Positions 19,342-30,550 of a stretch of 64,000 bases of DNA are shown here, in pieces. Both the position numbers and the translations under genes were made by a program. Every line of letters begins with the position of its first letter. Position 1 is the first letter of the stretch. A model generated the notes under the pieces. It ran no database searches. It was given only the letters and a program-made list of their open reading frames with translations, and was not told the origin of the DNA. This DNA comes from Macrolepiota albuminosa (Eukaryota; Basidiomycota; Agaricomycetes; Agaricales; Agaricaceae): the NCBI GenBank assembly GCA_027475525.1, contig JAMWFC010000049.1, forward strand, positions 2,836,947 through 2,900,946. Reading direction: 5' to 3'.

Positions 19342-20610
19342 ATGTCAAAGGTAGAGCCTGTCAACATATGCCGAAGCTTAGTCAACTTATATACGTTCCG
19401 TATCATAGTCATTGGTCTGGTTGGCCCCATTTTGGCTGCTATAGCCACATTTATCCGTCTCTTCGAACGAGTTCGTCTTAGGCGGTTCGGATTTGACGAT
19501 GCTTGGGCTGCGTTCTCCGTGAGCATCCTTATCGTTTTCGTAGCCTCTCTTTTCATACATCTCGGTGACCCAAGTATGATCGTACTCTCTTTGATGGTGT
19601 ATCGATCGGCTGACCGTATTATGTATCAATAAAGCTCGTATATCGCATCCAACTCGAGTGGCGATGTATTATTTTCTTGCTCAGGGATTTTATGGCATTG
19701 TTTGGTAAATTTCTTTTATCCGTCTTTTCAATAGCGTTTGAGACTAATGGCGTTGTAGGACAGCCCGAATGTCAATACTTTTTTCTGTGGTTCGCATCAC
19801 CCCTGAAGGTTCTCGGCTCAAAAGAACACTATATGTACTCTCTATGACGTTCCTGATTGTCTGGGTTGTCCTCTTTGCCCAAGTATTTTGGGTTTGCGAA
19901 ACCGAACCCTTGTGGAAGGTATTTCATCTTTAACTACATAACTACAATCTGTACATTTTGAATATTGTGAAACAGGATAGCCCCGCCCCACAGTGTGCAC
20001 TCGGCCGGAACGTTGCCATTGCTCAGCTTATTAGTGAGTGTAACGCTTCTAATACTCTTGATTCATGAGCGTGCAATAACTTTGACAAAAGGTGACATTT
20101 ACGCCGACTCTATTCTGATTGCAGTGCCGCTCCGGCTTTTGTGGAATCTGGAGGTTCCGCGTTCTCAACGAAATCGGCTCTTTGTCGTCTTCACTGCGAG
20201 TATTGGTACCACCATCGCGAGCTTGGTACATGCCTACTATGTGCTTCGCATCGGTGGTTTGGATGAAGTGTTTGTCGCAATCATTGAGGTCTGTAGATGT
20301 CCTCATGCCCTGTTGGTATGCTTATAGCAATGTTTAGCAATGCGTGTCTTTACTTGTTTGCAACCTTGCAGTTATTGTGGGTCTTGCTTCACGCTTGGTG
20401 GAGCTAGGAAAGTCCCGCTATTTCGGAAGGAATGTCATTTCCGTTGGATGCAGGCCTGCAACAAGAACAATTGGTGGTACCAGTACTGGCCCCATAGGTT
20501 TCAAGACCTACACTGAGACAGGAACTCAGCTGGTCACTTTGACACCTGATCTGAGCCAGAGTGATGTCGAACTCTGTCATTGCATTGATGATACTAAGGT
20601 ACATCCATAA
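19342..20610 (+). CDS. Seven-transmembrane protein, fungal rhodopsin-domain type
   Basis: Six exons: 19342-19564, 19635-19704, 19759-19918, 19976-20033, 20092-20288, 20338-20610. All introns are GT-AG (49-70 bp) and phases join to 326 aa. Seven hydrophobic helices are visible: TFRIIVIGLVGPILAAIA, WAAFSVSILIVFVASLFI, MYYFLAQGFYGIVW, TFLIVWVVLFAQVFWV, ILIAVPLRLLW, ASIGTTIASLVHAYYVL and VSLLVCNLAVIVGLASRL, then a hydrophilic 70-aa tail. CETEPLWK..PAPQC and the membrane layout match a large uncharacterised fungal integral membrane family; ligand and function are unknown. ATG 19342 was chosen because it gives a short N-terminus before helix 1. No lesion seen, so probably a real host gene surrounded by repeats. 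Confidence 0.75.
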
Positions 20611-20971
20611 CAACAGACCCTTATGGTAATCAGAATGCCTCATAATTACACCTTGTTGTAGATAGGAATAAGAATTATATCTCAGGAGCAACTGACGTAG
20701 TGGTAAGTGACTGAGGTGTGCCAACTATAGAAGACATGACTAAAAATGTGAATACGAGGCAAGAGACCCAGTCTCAACGCATCTGTGCTCAGTATGGTTT
20801 AGCAGAACCCGCACATCTATAGAGTAGCTTTTTACCTATTAATTAGGGTTTGTATTCTTATATGCTTGTATCAGACTGTTTAAGCTCATGTTAGACCCTT
20901 TGTTTCAACCCGTCCAACAGTAATGTGGTCTATTTGTGTCATTACAGTCAGGTAAACACGTCTTCTAATAA
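20611..20971. other. 3' flank of the 7TM gene
   Basis: AT-rich, no ORF of note, no repeat recognised. Confidence 0.35.
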
Positions 20972-21460
20972 TTACAGTGCACAATCGGCCTCACTTGATA
21001 AAACACAATTACAGAAATCCAATGGACCTTCAGTCAATGACAAATGATGGCGGATATGGATGTGTTTTGCTCGTGCATGACCTTTTGTAGATTGTGCAAG
21101 TGCTATCGAGGAATTGATGTCGACCATTAGTCTTGCCGGTAATGGTTGGCCGAGGTCAATCTCTGTGAGGAAGTTATGCATTCTGTCATAGCCATATATT
21201 CTGCCTCACTCGTCGACTCGTCGATGGTGCAACCATTTGTTGGCACTTTGAACCCCATAAGACATGGCCCTCAGCCATCATGAAGATATACCCAGAAGTA
21301 GATTACCTTGTGTCAAGGTCTCCCCCATAATCGGCGTCAACATATCCTATGGGCTTCAGAAAACCTCCCAGAGCCTTTGAATATATGATACAGTAATCCA
21401 ACATGCATGCTATGTATGCAAAACAGGAATGCAAATGGGGTTGATAACCTGTAGAGCAAT
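20972..21460 (-). pseudogene. Ty1/copia RNase H remnant
   Basis: Minus-strand pieces in shifting frames: GYVDADYGGDLDTR..STSGYIFMM (first RNase H Asp block), then ARLMVDINSSIALAQSTKGH and ARAKHIHIRHHLSLTEGPLD. This is the C-terminal RNase H of copia pol, where KHIDIRHH is highly conserved. No LTR is attached. Fragment only. Confidence 0.8.
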
Positions 21461-21640
21461 GCAGTAAATCAGTCTTCAGTCACACTTAGTATGTGTAATA
21501 TGACTTGCTTGTATGGGCCGTTGCTAGCATGGCATTTCATTTATATTTAGATTATTTATTTATTATATGTCTATCTGTTTATTTAATAATTTATTATTTC
21601 TAAAATTAAATATGAAGTATATATATATGTATGTCAATAG
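21461..21640. other. AT-rich spacer
   Basis: Includes a TATATATATG run at about 21620. No gene. Confidence 0.3.
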
Positions 21641-22159
21641 TGTAAGGGCAACCTCTAAAGGCTGTGGCTCAGTCACACAGCTGGCAGAGGGAGATCCAAA
21701 GTGTATTAGAGTATGTACTGACAATATCATAATAACTACTCACCTGGCAGAGGGAGATCCAAAGAGAACAAGTCTAGGGATTCCCTATGCCAGGTTGGAT
21801 GCTTCTGAGGCTTCTGAAGCATGGGAAACAACTGTACAGTACAACAAAACCTTAAAAACTCAAAAATTGACTAACCAAACAACTGTGCAAATAAGGCAGG
21901 AAAACTCTGGACTTTAGAAGTCAGAAAGAAAAACTCCAGCTTATATAAGCAGTCTGGAAGCAGTGCTGAAGGGCCCATACTTATCTGAATGATAGCTAAA
22001 GAACCAGAGCACCTCAAAGATTGAGAATAGTACTAACAGATAGTGTTGAGAGAATAGAAACAGCAAAATAAGAGAATGATAGAAGAAATAAGGAAATAAA
22101 TAAAAGGAGAGTGAAGGATTAGGAAGTGAAAAAAGAAGGGAATGAGGAGTCCCCTGACA
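21641..22159 (-). repeat. Solo LTR, chromovirus family A, minus strand
   Basis: TGTAAGGGCAACCTC to CCCCTGACA on the plus strand, matching the LTR at 26898-27353 plus an extra block of about 60 bp that repeats CTGGCAGAGGGAGATCCAAA. Flanking pentamers AATAG (21636-21640) and GATAG (22160-22164) differ at one base, consistent with an aged target duplication. Confidence 0.75.
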
Positions 22160-22460
22160 GATAGATGATATAATACATTGATACTGTTGACCTGATAGGT
22201 CTATGTCTGCACTTATGATCAATCACATAAAATTATACCACATCATTTGTCAGTTACATACTTGCAGCCTCAGTTGTTTCCTTTTGACTTTCACTCAACA
22301 CTTGCTCTTCATTCATGTTCCTTTTCTAATAAGTTTGTAATACACTATATAGCACTGTTTTTGTATCTATATAGGTAATAATTAGTTGTTTCCTTTCAAC
22401 TTTCACTCAACACTGAGGCTCACTGTCTTCATGTCTATATAGATAGGTTTCAGGACTATA
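22160..22460. other. Possible LTR of the host copia element
   Basis: Contains a repeated TTGTTTCCTTT..ACTTTCACTCAACACT (about 22270 and 22386) and TATATAG motifs, and ends just before a primer-site-like sequence at 22461. It could be a decayed copia 5' LTR; its boundaries are not clear. Confidence 0.35.
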
Positions 22461-23500
22461 GGTTATGGGCCTTCCATGAGACTGGACCTGTTCCTATCAT
22501 TTTACATTTGTGGCCACCTCCACTCTTACTCTTTGTATACCTTATTATTACAGTGTCATGTCTTGACACTTGACAGGAGAATAGTTACTGTGACAATTTT
22601 CTCACATAGGTGTCAATGCCAAGACATTCCCATCTGTTACTGCTCCTTTGATTGACCCACAAAATTTGAATCTATGGACCTCTCAATGACTGCATTCATC
22701 TGCTCCTGTTTTCCATTCTTTTGATACACCAACTGGTCTTCAGAACAATTGTCCTTTTCCACATCACCAAAATCCTTTTTCATTTCAGCCTACTTCTCCA
22801 TTATCACATATACCTACTTCTTTTTATGCTCCTGCTCCATGACATCCCCCCTTTCTTCCTCCTTACATACACATGTATCATTCTGATTCTCTATTATCAT
22901 ATCACTCAAATTCTGTTCCTCAATTTCTAGTTTTATCTCATTCTCCTTCTGTTCTACTTTTTCAAGCAAATTCTGTTCATCCTGAAGACATTCAACCTCA
23001 TAATATTCCTTTACCTCCTTCACACTCATCCTCCTCATTGTCAAGTAATGCATATATGAACAATTTGAATCAAATTTTTACTCTTTCTCCTCAATTATCT
23101 TTTTCTGATTTGCCATCTGTTTATACTCACCCTCAACTTAACCTTCATGTTCAATACACACCTTATAATGATTGCCAGAGAGTTTTTCCAAATCCACCAA
23201 TTCATAATCCTGTCAACTTTCTGGCACCTCCTCCACCAACAACTAGTCCTTTGGTTCTATCCAGATGATATCGTCTTAATGAAGTCACTGTCAAAGGTTG
23301 AGTTTGGTGAGAGGTGCATTACATTGAAATTATGTAATCACAACTTAGTGTCGCCATGTAGGTAACCAAATAAATAAGTTGTGTTTTATCACGTTCTTCT
23401 TTGACAGTCAGCGTTTATTCATCCTCAGTCAGCTCTCCCGCCTCTTGTGGCCATCCTCATGTTCTCCACGGTCAGCTTTTATTTTATTAGCCCTCCAACA

Positions 23501-23515
23501 GGTTATGGGCCCTGA
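23501..23515 (+). promoter_or_regulatory. Candidate half-tRNA primer-binding site
   Basis: GGTTATGGGCCCTGA directly follows the 5' LTR. Its complement resembles the anticodon stem-loop of initiator tRNA-Met (anticodon CAU within GGGCTCATAACC, one mismatch). Copia-type elements are known to prime from an internal tRNA-iMet fragment. Confidence 0.5.
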
Positions 23516-23572
23516 CTGCGCACAAATTCAGCACACAGTTTATTTGTTAAAAAATTTTCATCACTTCTGATC

Positions 23573-24598
23573 ATGGCATCTTCTCATTATGAAATGCTTC
23601 GCACATTCAATCTGGACAACAGGTTTGATGGATCAAACTATAATGCTTGGGTCACGGAGCTGGAAATGACATTTGTTGAGCATGACATCTTGGCACACAT
23701 CAAGGGTGAGGCATCTTGCCCCAGCAATTTTTCTGCTGCTGCTCTTTGGTCAAAAGATGATCAGTCTGCTTGTGCCACCCTTTACAAGACCATTTCCTCT
23801 ACCGACATCATTCATACTCACTTCAAGAACACCAACCCTGCTCAAACTGCTAATGCTGTCTGGATCAGTCTCAAAACTGAGTTCCAAAAGGACAGCCGTG
23901 CAAAGTGCTTTGAGCTCAAGAAGCGTCTGTATAATCCTATCCACAATATCGAAAAACCAGTTTCAGTATATATTCAAGACATCATCTCTGCTCATGATGC
24001 TCTCACTATGCTTGGCCATACTCCTCTTTTTGTTGATGTCATTGACTCTATTCTTATGAATCTCCATCCCAACTTCTCCATTGTTTGCACTCTTCTCACC
24101 ACTCAGGCAGAGGAACCTTTGCTTGCTGCTGTTAAGAAGATGCTCACCAATCAGGAAGACACACGTACTGCACTCAATCCCAATGCAGCTGATGAGGTTA
24201 GGGCGATGTATGGTAGAGTGAAGAAGAAGGGGAGGAAAGGAAAAGGCTCAAAGGATGATGATGAGGCACCAAGGTATGAATGGCTCAACCCTCATAACAA
24301 GGATGTCTGCCACCGCTGTGGCCTTCCTGGACATTGCTCTTCTTGATGCATTGCAGACATGCCACAGAAGATAAAGGACAAGATTATTAATGAGGCTACC
24401 AATCGCTGTCATCATTGCAATCGCTCTTCATCCACTTCTGACTCTGATGTTGATACTGCTGCCAATTTCACTCATAATTCACATGCCACCTCCAACACTG
24501 ACAGTTCTGATTCTGATAATGATGAGCCCATTCAAGCCATATCTGCCAGAGAGTTTACACATGTCCTCACCCAAGCGACTACAGAACGAGAACGTTGA
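23573..24598 (+). pseudogene. gag: Copia-type Gag (UBN2-like) with one in-frame stop
   Basis: ATG 23573 opens 341 codons to TGA 24596, interrupted only by TGA 24344-24346. The N-terminus NLDNRFDGSNYNAWVTELEM is typical of copia Gag, followed by a helical capsid region (IQDIISAHDALTMLGHTPLF). A basic tract KKKGRKGKG precedes a zinc knuckle that begins CHRCGLPGH; the premature stop falls inside it, just before the last Cys (CIADMP). A CGA at the stop would restore Arg and the knuckle. The tail is Ser/Asp-rich. Confidence 0.8.
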
Positions 24599-25570
24599 CA
24601 GCAGTTGGGCATGAACAAGGAAAAATGGCAAGATCTCAAGACTCATCTCAATGCCTGAGCAACAGTGGGTTGTTTCATTGAGTGGGGAGCTTTAATTCAG
24701 TGGGGGACCTTTCTTTCTCTTTGGTTGCTCTGCACCTTGTCTCCAAGTAGAGGTGTCAAAGGTTGAGTTTGGTGAGAGGTGCATCACATTGAAATTATGT
24801 AATCACAAGTTAGTGTCACTATGTAGGTAACCAAATAAATAAGTTGTGTTTTGTCGCGTTCTTCTTTGATGGTCAGCTCTCCCATATCTTGCAGCCATCC
24901 TCGTGTTCTCCACAGTCAGCTTTTATTTCCTTAGCCCTCTGACAGTCACTTTATCCAATGCTAAATTACCCTTTCTTTCCACAGTTCCTCTTTTAGAATC
25001 TTTGACCAAATGGGTATCATGACATTCAGCAGTAACCAGGATTATTATGAGCATTGGTCTACATAGTTATATCTGTAAGATTCCAAATGTGGGAGATTTT
25101 TGAGATCCAACAAGTCCAGTTGCTCTTCCTTCTCCATATAATTTTGATTCATCTCCTGAACAAGCAGAAGCATATCACATTTTTTGGCACAATGACAATA
25201 TTGTAGAACATGTTTTTGTGGGCAAACTTTCCCAGAAAGTTCAGGATTCTTTTTTTCCAAAACGTGGTAAACCATATGATCTACCTATTTGACCTGCTTG
25301 CACTTTACTTGCTTTTCTCCAAGAATGCTTTGGCATTGGCAGTGCTTTGATAGCAGAACTTACAAAATCTAAAGTTTTTGTGCTTATGGCAACACAAACA
25401 TCAGTTTCATCTTATGTCCAACAATAGCATGCAGCTGTACATCAATTGTTGGGTACACCTTGGGATTTCATACTATGGCAATAGATTCAGAAGTTTGTTG
25501 ACAGTATATCAAATGGCAATCTTGAGAAACTGCAGGTCCTGAAAATGCCTATTGTTAGAAGGAGACAATA

Positions 25571-25924
25571 CTAGGCTATTTGCCTTCCATATGATTTTTC
25601 TTTTATTTATTTTCTGTTCCTTTTCTTTTATATCCTTTTGCAGCCACCACCGCCACCATAGTGCTTGGCTGGTATATTTGCTGTTCTTTGCACAAAACCT
25701 TATTCCATTTTATTCATAGTAACATATACATGATTGAGCCTCTCAGCTGTCTTACCTTATGTGTCGAGACATCTGAAGTTGCATATACTTACACATTCGT
25801 CATTTACTTGCATACTTACATGACTCTGTAGACTTACATATTGTTGTAATACTCTATAGGTCAATATCAGCTGTTTTACCTTATGTGTTGAAACATCTGA
25901 GGACTTACATATTGTTGTAATACT
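25571..25924. other. Unassigned spacer with a short direct repeat
   Basis: CAGCTGTCTTACCTTATGTG and a near copy (about 25746 and 25869), with ACTTACATATTGTTGTAATA repeated nearby. Possibly a small inserted repeat between gag and pol of the decayed copia element. Confidence 0.35.
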
Positions 25925-26897
25925 CTACACCTATGACCAAAGGTGGTAGCATGGAAAATAACCAGAATTCCGCTTGATCTTGCCCTCATGCAAATGTTGC
26001 TACTAATGAAACTCAACAATTACTTACTCCATTATCTTTTGTCAATGAACTTGATGAACTCAATGTAAATCATTCTAATAATGCTTCCAATGATATCCAT
26101 TTGACTGCCTATGTTGCCAAACCATCTAAGTTATTGGACCCACCTTACTTTGCATTTATACAAACTATGCTATCCATGGCATTGGCATCTTTTTCAAATT
26201 GTTTCAATGCAATTCTAGATTTGGGTTGCACTATTCATATTTTCCATAACAGACAATATTTTTAGACTTATGATGAGAAAGGTACCACTCCAGTTGGAAT
26301 GGCAAACTGCAGCACACTATCTACAATAGCTTGTGGAGAAGCTCATTTTTGTACCCATGTTAATGGTCAACATATCATAATCACATTGAAGGACTATCTT
26401 CATGCTTCAGATGTCTCCATAAATTTACTTTCTGTGAGGTCTATGGTGAAAAACAATTTCAAGCTTGTATTTGAGAAAGATGCCACATCAATATTTTTCC
26501 CATCTACCAACCATTCTCTTCAAGGACATACCATGAAGGCAACAGTTTAACAATGTCTTTCATTTTTATTTTGTGATTTCATACCCCCTTCATCTGGACC
26601 CCAAGTAACACAAGTATTATTTCCTGCTGTATTTTTATCCTCTTTTCCATGTCTCAATGTCATACCAGCATTGTGGCATGCATATTTAGGTCATTCAGGA
26701 AGAGATACAATGAAAGAGATGTTGACAAAGAACTATGCAAATTGAATTGAGTATATTTGACAGTTTAATGATGATAAATTGCATTCCTTGCATTATGAGA
26801 AAATGACTAGCTCACCCTTTTGAACATCTTCAGCATAGAGCATCAGCAGTTTGTGACCTTTTACACATGAACTCATGTGGTCCATTCTCTGTCTTGT
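25925..26897 (+). pseudogene. pol: Copia pol remnant (protease, GAG-pre-integrase, integrase start)
   Basis: Protease block ILDLGCTIHIFHN (catalytic D kept; the usual DSG reads DLG), then YLHASDVSINLLSVRSMVKN, a GAG-pre-integrase block LWHAYLGHSGRDTMKEML and an integrase start VCDLLHMNSCGPFS. At least three in-frame stops. The frame ends at 26897, where a family A LTR begins; integrase core, RT and RNase H are missing. Confidence 0.7.
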
Positions 26898-27353
26898 TGT
26901 AAGGGCGACCTCTGGAGGCTATGGCTCAGTCACACAGCTGGCAGAGGGAGATCCAAAGAGAACAAGTCTGGAGATCCCCTATGCCAGGTTGGATGCTTCT
27001 GGGGCTTCTAAAGCATGGGAAACAACTGTACAGTACAACAAAACCTTAAAAACTCAAAAATTGACTAATCAAACAATTGTGCAAACAAGGCAGGAAAACT
27101 CCGGACTTTAGAAGTCAGAAAGGCAAACTCCGGCTTATATAAGCAGCCTGGAAGCAGTGCTGAAGGGCCCACACTGGTCTGAATGATAGCTAGAGAACTA
27201 GAGCACCTCAAAGGTTGAGAATAGTACTAACAGATAGTGTTGAGAGAATAAAAGCAACACAATGAGAGAATGATAGAAGAAATAAGGAAATAAATGAAAG
27301 AAGAGTGAAGGAATAAGAAGTGAAAGAAGAAAGGAATGAGGAGTCCCCTGACA
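26898..27353 (-). repeat. LTR of chromovirus family A, minus strand
   Basis: TGTAAGGGCGACC to CCCCTGACA on the plus strand, 456 bp, same family as 21641-22159. Flanks CTTGT and GTGAA do not match. Confidence 0.75.
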
Positions 27354-27379
27354 GTGAAGGGGAGAACCTGGTGGCCTGC

Positions 27380-28378
27380 TGATGATGCCAACTGTGGTTG
27401 GGTGCACTGTTTGCTACGTCTCAAGACATCATCTTCAGCGCTTGGCACAAGGGTGCAAGAGTCGGGGCAGAGGTCCCGGTGTGCTCAAGTAAGTTAATTG
27501 GGTCAACACGCTAGAAGTTAGCGCTTTGGACGCTACCTGGCAGAGTAGTAAGCAACAGAACAGTTGCTGCTTACTGAGTAAAACAAAAATCGTCACAACA
27601 TAGTGTGCCCATAGTGGCACCGTAGATGTTGCTAATGCTGAAACAAATCTAGCTTTGAAGGCCGGTCAATGGCAGGTGCTAGAGAAGGCTAAGGCTTAGT
27701 AACACTTGAAAACGAGAGGTGGAATGCGCTCTGTTCTTTCCTTGCTATTTACAAAGGTCTTAACTAACTTATATATTGTATGCTACCGCAATTCAAGAAA
27801 AGCATCCAAAGCGCTAGAATTTAGCGCCTTGTCTTCTGATCATAGCTAACAGCGACCTGTCAATGGCGACCATCAATGATGGTGACCAATGGCATAACAG
27901 CCCATTGGCTATGGCTACTGCTAGATAATAGTAAAGTCTTAAAGCTATTCATCCTCTTTCTAAGTATATTTCCGATTGGCCAGGACAGCCCAGGCTATAG
28001 TCAGAGAAAATTAGACAGATGCTATAAGTCAATGGCGCTAATGCCGGCGCTACTTATTTCCTCGATTTCCATAAGTCTGAGTGTCAAGCTTTTACACTTC
28101 TCTGATGGCGTTGTTCTGGCAGATGTCAGCACCTAATGATATCCTTTTTGGGTGCTTAGTCAGGCATAAGTTGAGAGTTACCCTCTGTTGCTGCATCTAT
28201 AGTATCTCCTTGTAGCGCCTAGATTCCTAGGTGGTTGTGTGGGTGTTGGCTGGTAGGGTATGTGTGGTGCTTCTGGGTGCCTATTCCTTCATCATAGACC
28301 AGTCAGAGGTCGGTAGCTTAGTCTTTCTGTAGCTCTGTAGTGTCTCTTGATGTGCTCAATCTGAGCAGAAGCCCATCA
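27380..28378 (+). repeat. LTR, family X, complete length
   Basis: 999 bp from TGATGATGCCAACTG to GAAGCCCATCA. It is uninterrupted and serves as reference for the broken copies at 3055-5785 and 44334-46700. A purine-rich GAAGGGGAGAAC lies just before it, as for a 3' LTR. No matching target duplication (CCTGC, CCGCA). Confidence 0.65.
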
Positions 28379-28463
28379 CCGCAACCACAAGCGGTGTTCC
28401 ATGTTGACACTGTAGAGGGTGCGCTGCATCGCGTGGGAGCAGGGGTGGCCACTGGGAGGGGTC

Positions 28464-29344
28464 TGTCACAAGCCACACCTACGCCACCCTGACCCCCCAA
28501 TAATTCCTACCTGAAACCCCTCCTCCAAAACCCAACCCCCCCGCGCACCCCTGGGACACACCGGGTCAAGACCGACTAGATCCGATGCCACCCTGACCAA
28601 GGCCGGCCCAGCCCAACCCGATGCCCAGCCCCCGGATAAGGCCCGAAGCCCTGCCAACATGCCACGTGCCCCGGACGCCGTCCCAAGCCTCGATCGATCA
28701 AGCCGGGGGCCGCCCCCCCACTTGATGCTGCCCTCCTGGCGCCATTCCCAAACCCAGGCAATACACCACAACCCATCTACACCCCCGGGACCACACAACC
28801 ACAGAGGACTGACAACCAGACAATACACCGCATGGGATGCACCATATGGAGGGGGAGGCACAGACCTTACCCAGGGGGCCCGGAGCTCACCCAGCACCTG
28901 GTACTTAACCTGCAGCTCGTAGTACGTTACGGTAGTCTTGATATTGCTATAAACTTGTCTTTATACTCTCTTGTCCATTTCGTACTTATCTCAATCTATC
29001 TGTCTTATTCTCTCAAGTCTCTCAGCCCTCTAAAAGTCTCACTTCAATTCTAACTCAGTCTCCCGGTTCCAATCTCCGTCTCCTGGTCTCAGTCTCTTTT
29101 TCCAATCAACCCTCCTCTCCTCCACCCTAGCAAGGCTTCGCCCACTCCCACCCCGTATTCCAGACTTAGCCCAGGATCCTGCTCTACCTCTTCCTACGAA
29201 CTCCAGTGCTCCGTAGCCACCCCACGCCCCACCCAAAACTCCGGAGCTCACCCTCCATTATCCGAAGACTCTCCGTAGACCTTGAGTCCGCCTAGTAAGG
29301 ACCTGCTTGCCCCTGGAGGCCCCCGTCGTCAGCGGAACCTGACA
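28464..29344 (+). repeat. Solo LTR, family D, with perfect target duplication
   Basis: 881 bp beginning TGTCACAAGCC and ending GGAACCTGACA. GGGTC flanks both sides (28459-28463 and 29345-29349). Ends and internal blocks match the minus-strand copy at 43133-43895. It splits a GC-rich sequence that continues at 29350. Confidence 0.85.
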
Positions 29345-29349
29345 GGGTC

Positions 29350-30253
29350 ACCTGGAGGATGGGAGTTGAGGAGCGGGACTGGGTGGTGGAGCTGGTGGGG
29401 GAGGCGCCTGCAGCGGGTTCTGGGGGGGAGTCGGGGGAGCCAGGGTGCAGGGGTGCCGGGGCCAGCCTGTGGTCCTCATCACGTGCTGGGTGACCCAGGC
29501 CAGAGGAAGCCGGGAAGGGCACGGGGGGCATCCCGATAAGAGGAAGCGGCAGGCATCACTGAGCCCTTCTCCAGGGCCTTCAAAGAGGGCACGTCTGCCT
29601 TCTGAGACCCTGCCACACCTTTCCCCAGTAGTATTCTCCCCCTTGTCTGGGGGGCCCCTGGATATTGACGTCGGGATCTGGGCCAGGCAGGAGCAGGGGG
29701 GCCACGAGGGGGAGAAGACGGCGGTCCTGAGGGGTCTGGAGGGGGATCAGGAGGCCATGCTCCAGGACCTGGAGGGGGCCAGGGTCACCCGGGGGGAAGC
29801 AGAGGGCGAGGTTGGGGCAGGGAGTGGGGTTCCCAGAGGGGCTGGTGGAGGCTGTACGTCGGGACGTGGTGGTTGCCCACATGGCTTCACTGAGTGAGTG
29901 TTCCCCTCCCCGGACTTGGCTCCCTACTGACACCCACAGGCCAGGCCTGGGAGCACCGTTTGCTCCTAGACGGGGCAGCCGTGGCACTCGCGGCGCTGCA
30001 GGAGGGGCAGTGCCCAGAGGTGACAACCCCTGGGGTGGAGCAGGGCCTTGACTTGCTGGGGCAGGTGGTGTCAGCCCACCGGCGGAGGAATGTGCCTGCC
30101 CCAAGTTCCTGGTTTGAAAGGGTCCTGGATGAGGACAAGTCTCTCCCGTCCTGGGAGCAGTTGGCAGAGGAGGTACTGCAGGAGCACAATCCGGAGGGGA
30201 TGGGGGAGGGGTTCCAAGGTTGGCCTGGGGAGGGAGCGAGCGAGGGCTGGTAG
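29350..30253 (+). pseudogene. Decayed GC-rich spliced ORF, unrecognised
   Basis: Coherent blocks: PDKRKRQASLSPSPGPSKRA and LEGDQEAMLQDLEGARVTRG (one frame), then LVEAVRRDVVVAHMASLS (next frame, one-base shift near 29810), then a 46-bp GT-AG intron (about 29895-29940) and WEHRLLLDGAAVALAALQEG..WFERVLDEDKSLPSWEQLAE to TAG 30253. Helical, basic then acidic. I cannot assign a family. It was contiguous with 28379-28463 before LTR D inserted, so it may be the 3' part of a gene of an older element. High GC keeps several frames open, so confidence is low. Confidence 0.35.
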
Positions 30254-30546
30254 TTTTTTTTTTTCTTTTTTCTTGTCTTTGTTTGTCTGTTGATTCTTGT
30301 TCCGGTCTGGTACTGTAGAATAGTGTAAATGTAGAAAAAATGTATATAACTGGTCTTTTGGTCGGAAAGGTAGCGTAAGTAAGGTAGCAAAAGCTGGGAA
30401 TGGGTACCTTGCCCAAACTCTGGGGGCTATCATGGAGGGTAATTGTTGGTCTTGTTAAAGGTATTAGAAGAGTAAAGTAGGGAGAGGGAGAGCAGAAAAT
30501 ATACGTGGGAGTTGAATCCCTAATGAGCCCAGAGGCGGGGGTTACA
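30254..30546 (-). repeat. Probable start of the 3' LTR of chromovirus B
   Basis: Directly after the pol stop (minus strand) comes TGTAACCCCCGCCTCTGGGC from 30546 downward, then a TATATAC motif at about 30342. The far end is not defined because no second copy is present in the window. Confidence 0.4.
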
Positions 30547-30550
30547 CCCA

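Larger units (their letters stand above)
23289..24944 (+). mobile_element. Compact gag-only copia-type LTR element
   Basis: LTRs 23289-23500 (212 bp) and 24754-24944 (191 bp), both TGTCAAAGG..CA. Perfect 5-bp target duplication GTCAC at 23284-23288 and 24945-24949. Internal region is 1.25 kb and codes only for Gag; there is no protease, integrase or RT. The layout fits non-autonomous gag-only retrotransposons that borrow pol from a relative. The 5' LTR has about 21 bp not in the 3' LTR (GTTTATTCATCCTCAGTCAG region). Confidence 0.85.
22461..25570 (+). pseudogene. gag: Host copia element: leader and gag, split by insertion
   Basis: Starts with GGTTATGGGCC, the same primer-site-like sequence as in the nested element. 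Pro/Ser/His-rich coding sequence follows (about 22600-23288; QLSFSDLPSVYTHPQLNLHV) and resumes after 24949 (NAKLPFLSTVPLLESLTKWV, YHIFWHNDNIVEHVFVGKLS, ECFGIGSALIAELTKSKVF). Removing 23289-24949 (the nested element plus one GTCAC copy) joins the frames as RLNEVT-LSNAKL. Many stops. Classified as copia because copia-type protease and GAG-pre-integrase sequence follow downstream; the gag itself is only loosely recognisable. Confidence 0.5.
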
